64,000 nt of DNA from Eubacterium callanderi (lineage in GTDB: Bacteria; Bacillota; Clostridia; Eubacteriales; Eubacteriaceae), in the NCBI RefSeq assembly GCF_900142645.1, contig NZ_FRBP01000001.1, forward strand, positions 310,001-374,000, in the 5' to 3' direction. Made by a program: the position numbers and the translations under genes. The notes under the pieces are model-generated. The model was not told the origin of the DNA. It made no database searches and saw nothing but the letters and a program-made list of their open reading frames with translations. Shown one piece after another: positions 60,041-64,000 of the stretch; the stretch's first letter is position 1, and every line of letters starts with the position of its first letter.

Positions 60041-60316
60041 TTATTTGTTTAATTCGTCCTTAAATGCTTTTCCCGCTTTAAATGCTGGAGCTTTTGAAGC
60101 AGCAATTTCAATTGGTTCTTTGGTTCTTGGATTTAAACCGGTTCTAGCAGCTCTTTCACGAACATCAAAAGTACCGAAACCTACCAGAGCAACTTTGTCG
60201 CCGTCCTTTAAGGCGTCAACAACGGTATCCATAAAAGCACCTAAAGCTTTTTCTGAGTCCTTTTTAGATAATCCCGATTTTTCTGCCATAGCGGCAATTA
60301 ATTCTGATTTGTTCAT
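60041..60316 (-). CDS. hup: HU family DNA-binding protein
   Basis: 91 residues. MNKSELIAAMAEKSGLSKKD, VGFGTFDVRERAARTGLNPR and IEIAASKAPAFKAGKAFKD are standard HU. Chromosome compaction. Own terminator follows. Confidence 0.97.
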   Translation of the reverse strand: MNKSELIAAMAEKSGLSKKDSEKALGAFMDTVVDALKDGDKVALVGFGTFDVRERAARTGLNPRTKEPIEIAASKAPAFKAGKAFKDELNK

Positions 60317-60425
60317 TCTTATCCCTCCGTAAAGTGTGATCTTTATGTTTTAATTTTTATGATTATTATTATAATCACGTTTCGCTAAAAAATACAAGCA
60401 TTTTCTGTATTTTTAGCTAAAAACC

Positions 60426-61883
60426 TTAGTTTTTTAAGGATTTCACCAGTTGCCACAGTTGTTCAAGGCCATCAAGATCGTAATCAAGCATACTTTTTTG
60501 TTCATTTAGGGTAATTTTTTCCATTTCTTTGAAACGCATAATAAACTTTTGAGTCGCTTTGCGCAATGCAATTTCCGGCTGGATTTTCGCCAGACGAACA
60601 ACATTGACAACCGCAAACAGCAGATCCCCCAGTTCCTCTTCCAATTTATCTGGACATTTTTTTAAAATTTCCACTCTTACTTCTTGTTCTTCCTCAGCAA
60701 CTTTTTTCAATGCGTCCAAAGGACCTTCCCAATCAAACCCTACCTTAGCTGCCTTGGACTGAACCTTACAGGCCTCCATCAAAGCAGTAAACGCTTTTGG
60801 AATACGTTCCATTTCATCTGAAATGGTTTGTGTCTGCTTTTCTGTTTTTTTAATCTCATCCCAATTAGACAGGACCTTTTCAGTTGAAATCTCCTCAGTC
60901 GCCATAAAAACGTGGGGATGGCGGCGCACCATTTTTTGGTTGATTCCCTCCAGAACATCATTGAATGTAAAAAGTCCTTCTTCTCTGCCAAGCTGTGCGT
61001 GAAATACAATCTGAAAAAGCAGATCTCCCAATTCCTCAATAAGATTCTCTGTATCCTCTGTTTCAATGGCATCCATTACTTCGTAGGTTTCTTCCAGTAA
61101 ATATGCTTTGAGGCTCTCATGTGTTTGTTTTCTGTCCCATGGGCAGCCTTCTGGACTTCTGAGAATTCCCATAATTTCAAGTAACTTTTGGTAGCTTCTT
61201 AAATCATTTTTATCTGGCGGGATATAGAGCGTCGTCAGATGGTTGATTTCCTCAACCCAGTCCATCTGGCACAAAGGAACCTCTTTAATGAGCTCCTGTC
61301 CTGGAATACCTGCATTTATAAGTAAAACAACGGGATAATCGTCTGGATAATAATCGAGCAGAGAAAGCTTAACCTCTGAGGCCATATGGCGGTTAAAAAC
61401 CTGAGTAACCAAATTGCCCATGGTCTTATCTGGAATTTGTTCATTCATTTCAAAGGCATCAATGATCTTCAGCCCATTAACCGGATCTTCTTTCAATGCC
61501 GTCATAGAAATATCAACAAAACTTACTCCCGAATAAATCTGATAGCTTATGTCCTTTTCCTGACACTTACGCATCAAATTAATCACACTTTGTTCTCCAA
61601 ACAATGGATTTCCAGGAACCGCATAGATTAGCGGCTGACCTGCCTCTGCTTTTTTAACGAGCTGTTCCGCGATGCTTTCATAAACATCCTCAAAGCACTC
61701 ACAGTCTTCATACAATACATCAAAGCTGCAATATTCTATTCCACGTTTCTCCAGCTCTTTGACCACTGGATGGACCGCCGTTCTGAAATAATTTTTATTT
61801 TCATTTTGAAGCAACTCCAGTGTTTCTACAGTCAGCTGGCCAAAGGAACCTGGTCCCAGACCGACAATACTAATTTGCGACAT
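60426..61883 (-). CDS. mazG: MazG family protein, methylase-fold + NTP pyrophosphohydrolase
   Basis: 485 residues, like B. subtilis YabN. N-terminal tetrapyrrole-methylase fold (IVGLGPGSFGQLTVETLEL ... AVPGNPLFGE), C-terminal MazG in two copies (CPWDRKQTHESLKAYLLEE, EELGDLLFQIVFHA and EELGDLLFAVVNVVRLA). Removes non-canonical or signal NTPs. Next to the flippase gene as in other Firmicutes. Confidence 0.94.
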   Translation of the reverse strand: MSQISIVGLGPGSFGQLTVETLELLQNENKNYFRTAVHPVVKELEKRGIEYCSFDVLYEDCECFEDVYESIAEQLVKKAEAGQPLIYAVPGNPLFGEQSVINLMRKCQEKDISYQIYSGVSFVDISMTALKEDPVNGLKIIDAFEMNEQIPDKTMGNLVTQVFNRHMASEVKLSLLDYYPDDYPVVLLINAGIPGQELIKEVPLCQMDWVEEINHLTTLYIPPDKNDLRSYQKLLEIMGILRSPEGCPWDRKQTHESLKAYLLEETYEVMDAIETEDTENLIEELGDLLFQIVFHAQLGREEGLFTFNDVLEGINQKMVRRHPHVFMATEEISTEKVLSNWDEIKKTEKQTQTISDEMERIPKAFTALMEACKVQSKAAKVGFDWEGPLDALKKVAEEEQEVRVEILKKCPDKLEEELGDLLFAVVNVVRLAKIQPEIALRKATQKFIMRFKEMEKITLNEQKSMLDYDLDGLEQLWQLVKSLKN

Positions 61884-61898
61884 AATTTCTCCTCTATC

Positions 61899-63509
61899 CT
61901 AGCGATATAAAATTCCTCTGATTTTCCTGTAAACCGGTTCGATAATTTTCTGTGCTGGCAGAATAGCCATCTCTTCTTCCGTAATTCCACCAATCAAAAT
62001 CATCAGGAAAAAATACACAGCAACAGCGACCACCATCGCCGTCACCACTGCGATAAAATTCCCAGCGAACATACTGACCACTGCATAAACGCCCCAGGTG
62101 GCAAGTCCCATCACAATCGCTGAAACCAGAGGTTTGAAAAGCGTTTGCTTTGCATCCATCTGAAATCCTGTAAAGCGTTTGACGCAGATATAATTGGATA
62201 TCGTTAAGTATACAAATGTAATCATACTGCTGATCACAATCCCATAGATGTTAAAGGCCGGCACTGCCAGACATATCCATCCTGTTACAAAACGGATAAC
62301 AATGGCTATGGCAAGATTAATCAACGGCACTCTAAAACGGTCAATGGCCTGAAGGATACTCTGAAAGGTATTGGAGAGCATCATAAAAATGGTCGCGTAA
62401 GCGTAATATTTTAAAATTTCCGGCCCGTAGGGTGAACCTTGAAAAAGAATGTCAAAAATTCCCTGTGAAAGTACTGAAAGACCAATACAACAAGGCAAAG
62501 CCACCATGATCACTAACCGGATAGCCACATCGATTTTATGTCCCATTACTCTTTTATCCCGAAGTGCAAAAGACTCTGAAATCGCTGGTATCATCGCAAC
62601 CGCGAGGGTTCCGCTGATAACGAGTGGAATATTGATCAGCGTATCGGCATTGGCAAAATCACCGATCATAGTTGTTGCTGTATGAGCATCAACTCCTGCC
62701 AGCGCCAATCTCGGAATATAGATCAACGAGTCAATCATCGAAAACAGTGAGACAATGGCAGAAGTCAGAGTGACCGGAATTGCAATGATAACAAGACGCT
62801 TAAATATCTGTTTGCTTGTCAAAGGTACCGGACGGCTTGTTTGTTTTAAAGTCTTTTTATTAGCTGCAGTAAAAGCCCAGTATAAAAACCAGAGAAATAA
62901 CATCGCAAACAGGCCGCCAGCGGTCGCTCCAAAAACAGCTCCGCCAACGCCCATTCCAACGCCCATTCCACTGGAAACAAAGTACCAGCACAAAAAAACA
63001 CCTAATCCCACACGAATGATCTGCTCAATAATCTGAGAGATTGCCGTGGGATTCATAATTTGAAAGCCCTGAAAAAAGCCTCTGAAGGATGAGCATACCG
63101 CTATAACAAGCGGTGCCATCGCAATGGCCATAATGGCTGGAAAGCTTTCTCCAGGCCAGTTTGCAACGGTAATCAGCCAATCTGCGCCCAGAAAAAGAAA
63201 AGCAGTGGATAGCCCACCCATAATCAGCAGTGTCCAGAACGATACCTTAAACACATTATGAGCCGCCAGATAATCCTTGACCGCGATATTTTCAGAGATC
63301 ATCTTCGAAATTGCCACTGGCAGTCCCACCGTTGAAACCATCAGCAACAAATTATAAACATTTGTGACATTGCTGTATATGCCATTACCATAGCTCCCGA
63401 CAAGGTTGTATACCGGCACCTTGTAGAACAACCCAAGAAGGCGTGAAAGAATCCCGGCCACTGCCAGAATTGTCGCTCCTTTTAGATAACTGCTCGCTTT
63501 TTTACTCAC
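61899..63509 (-). CDS. MurJ/SpoVB-type lipid flippase (MATE-like)
   Basis: About 536 residues from a GTG at 63509 (AGAGG 7 bases before); a longer ATG frame to 63593 adds 28 unlikely residues. 14 or so membrane segments, starting SYLKGATILAVAGILSRLLG; GFFQGFQIMNPTAISQIIEQ typical of the polysaccharide flippase family. Equivalent of YabM. Confidence 0.92.
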   Translation of the reverse strand: MSKKASSYLKGATILAVAGILSRLLGLFYKVPVYNLVGSYGNGIYSNVTNVYNLLLMVSTVGLPVAISKMISENIAVKDYLAAHNVFKVSFWTLLIMGGLSTAFLFLGADWLITVANWPGESFPAIMAIAMAPLVIAVCSSFRGFFQGFQIMNPTAISQIIEQIIRVGLGVFLCWYFVSSGMGVGMGVGGAVFGATAGGLFAMLFLWFLYWAFTAANKKTLKQTSRPVPLTSKQIFKRLVIIAIPVTLTSAIVSLFSMIDSLIYIPRLALAGVDAHTATTMIGDFANADTLINIPLVISGTLAVAMIPAISESFALRDKRVMGHKIDVAIRLVIMVALPCCIGLSVLSQGIFDILFQGSPYGPEILKYYAYATIFMMLSNTFQSILQAIDRFRVPLINLAIAIVIRFVTGWICLAVPAFNIYGIVISSMITFVYLTISNYICVKRFTGFQMDAKQTLFKPLVSAIVMGLATWGVYAVVSMFAGNFIAVVTAMVVAVAVYFFLMILIGGITEEEMAILPAQKIIEPVYRKIRGILYR

Positions 63510-63572
63510 TTGAAAACCTCTTTCAACGAAATAAGTATCATTATAACTTTTTTGCAGTGGATACGCAAATTT

Positions 63573-63599
63573 AAAAGGCCTGCCTCTCAGCAAGCCTTT
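63573..63599 (-). terminator. terminator after foldase gene
   Basis: AAAGGC / GCCTTT with 14-base loop and T-run on the minus strand, after the foldase stop. Confidence 0.6.
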
Positions 63600-63611
63600 A
63601 ACTTATTATAA

Positions 63612-64000
63612 CTATTGGACTTTCTTTTCATAAACCTGAATATTCAATTCAGATTTCAGCTGATCCATGTAGCTTTCGAGCGTTGTTTTAATATCATAGA
63701 TATCAATTTTCTCTTTTTTCAATAAATCTTCTTTTAACTTGTTATAGTCCTCTGTACCCTTTTCTTCTTTTACAGCCTTGGTTATTTCATCCTTTTTGTC
63801 CTCAAAGCTGGCTTCTCCGGCATCATTTTTATCATAAACATAGATAATGTGGTAACCATACTCTGTTTTTACAGGTTTGCTGACACTGTTTTTTTCCATT
63901 CCAAAAGCTGCGTCTGAGAATTCGCTAACCATCTTTTCTTTATTGAAAGCACCCAAATCCGTTGCTTCTTTTACTTTTTCATTGGATTTGTATTCATTCA
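63612..64000 (-). CDS. parvulin-type peptidyl-prolyl isomerase (PrsA-like), 5' part outside window
   Basis: Minus frame open to the window edge, so the N-terminus is missing. DLGAFNKEKMVSEFSDAAF and VKTEYGYHIIYVYDK are the second half of a parvulin domain; a basic-acidic helical tail follows. In Firmicutes such lipoproteins fold exported proteins. Confidence 0.85.
   Translation of the reverse strand, partial: NEYKSNEKVKEATDLGAFNKEKMVSEFSDAAFGMEKNSVSKPVKTEYGYHIIYVYDKNDAGEASFEDKKDEITKAVKEEKGTEDYNKLKEDLLKKEKIDIYDIKTTLESYMDQLKSELNIQVYEKKVQ

Overview
The window suggests an anaerobic low-GC Firmicute of the Clostridia/Eubacteriaceae type. The evidence is gene content: a yabM-yabN-hupA-rqcP-divIC block, a tilS-hpt-ftsH-coaX-dusB block, a crotonase / CoA-transferase / acyl-CoA dehydrogenase cluster typical of anaerobic short-chain acyl-CoA metabolism, and a SpoIIM-family protein. 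I think of the Eubacterium limosum group, but that is inference and not a match.

Left part, 1 to about 30,340: most of an integrated siphovirus-like prophage whose left end lies outside the window. Read along the minus strand from 26.4 kb to 1 it holds the cro-like gene, small early genes, a replication/recombination block (HUH-type Rep, PAPS-reductase-like protein, RecU, a replication-terminator-like protein), an ArpU-like late regulator, then HNH, terminase, portal, protease, capsid, connectors, tail tube, tail chaperones with a programmed frameshift, tape measure, Dit and the tail-associated protein. On the plus strand are the CI-type repressor, a lipoprotein, HicAB, the integrase and two cargo-like genes (24495 and 25583) behind copies of the same promoter. 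The holin/endolysin end is not in view.

The prophage has several regulatory features that standard annotation would miss: an eight-unit 13-bp repeat array touching a weak promoter ahead of the late genes, with a terminator between that promoter and the first late gene; a plus-strand promoter followed at once by a terminator beside the rep gene, predicting a ~54-nt RNA antisense to the rep leader; five repeated operator-like elements between cro and the repressor; and an A AAT TTT slippery heptamer in the tail chaperone gene.

Middle, 30.5 to 50.7 kb: chromosomal genes. A two-component system, an AraC/GyrI-like regulator, peptide deformylase, an Hpt protein, a redox operon (rhodanese lipoprotein, Rrf2 regulator, FAD oxidoreductase, thioredoxin) behind a promoter with two matching dyads, a TetR regulator facing a FtsX-type ABC exporter, two NERD proteins (one apparently catalytically dead and carrying an HRDC domain), an NSS transporter, MarR, the acyl-CoA operon with a long leader, SpoIIM-like and an unknown membrane protein.

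Right, 50.7 to 64 kb: conserved housekeeping genes all on the minus strand: UPF0489, dusB, coaX, a FlK-like thioesterase, ftsH, hpt, tilS, five tRNAs (Val, Glu, Met, fMet, Leu), Ppx/GppA, DivIC, RqcP, HU, MazG, a MurJ/SpoVB-type flippase and the end of a parvulin-type foldase.
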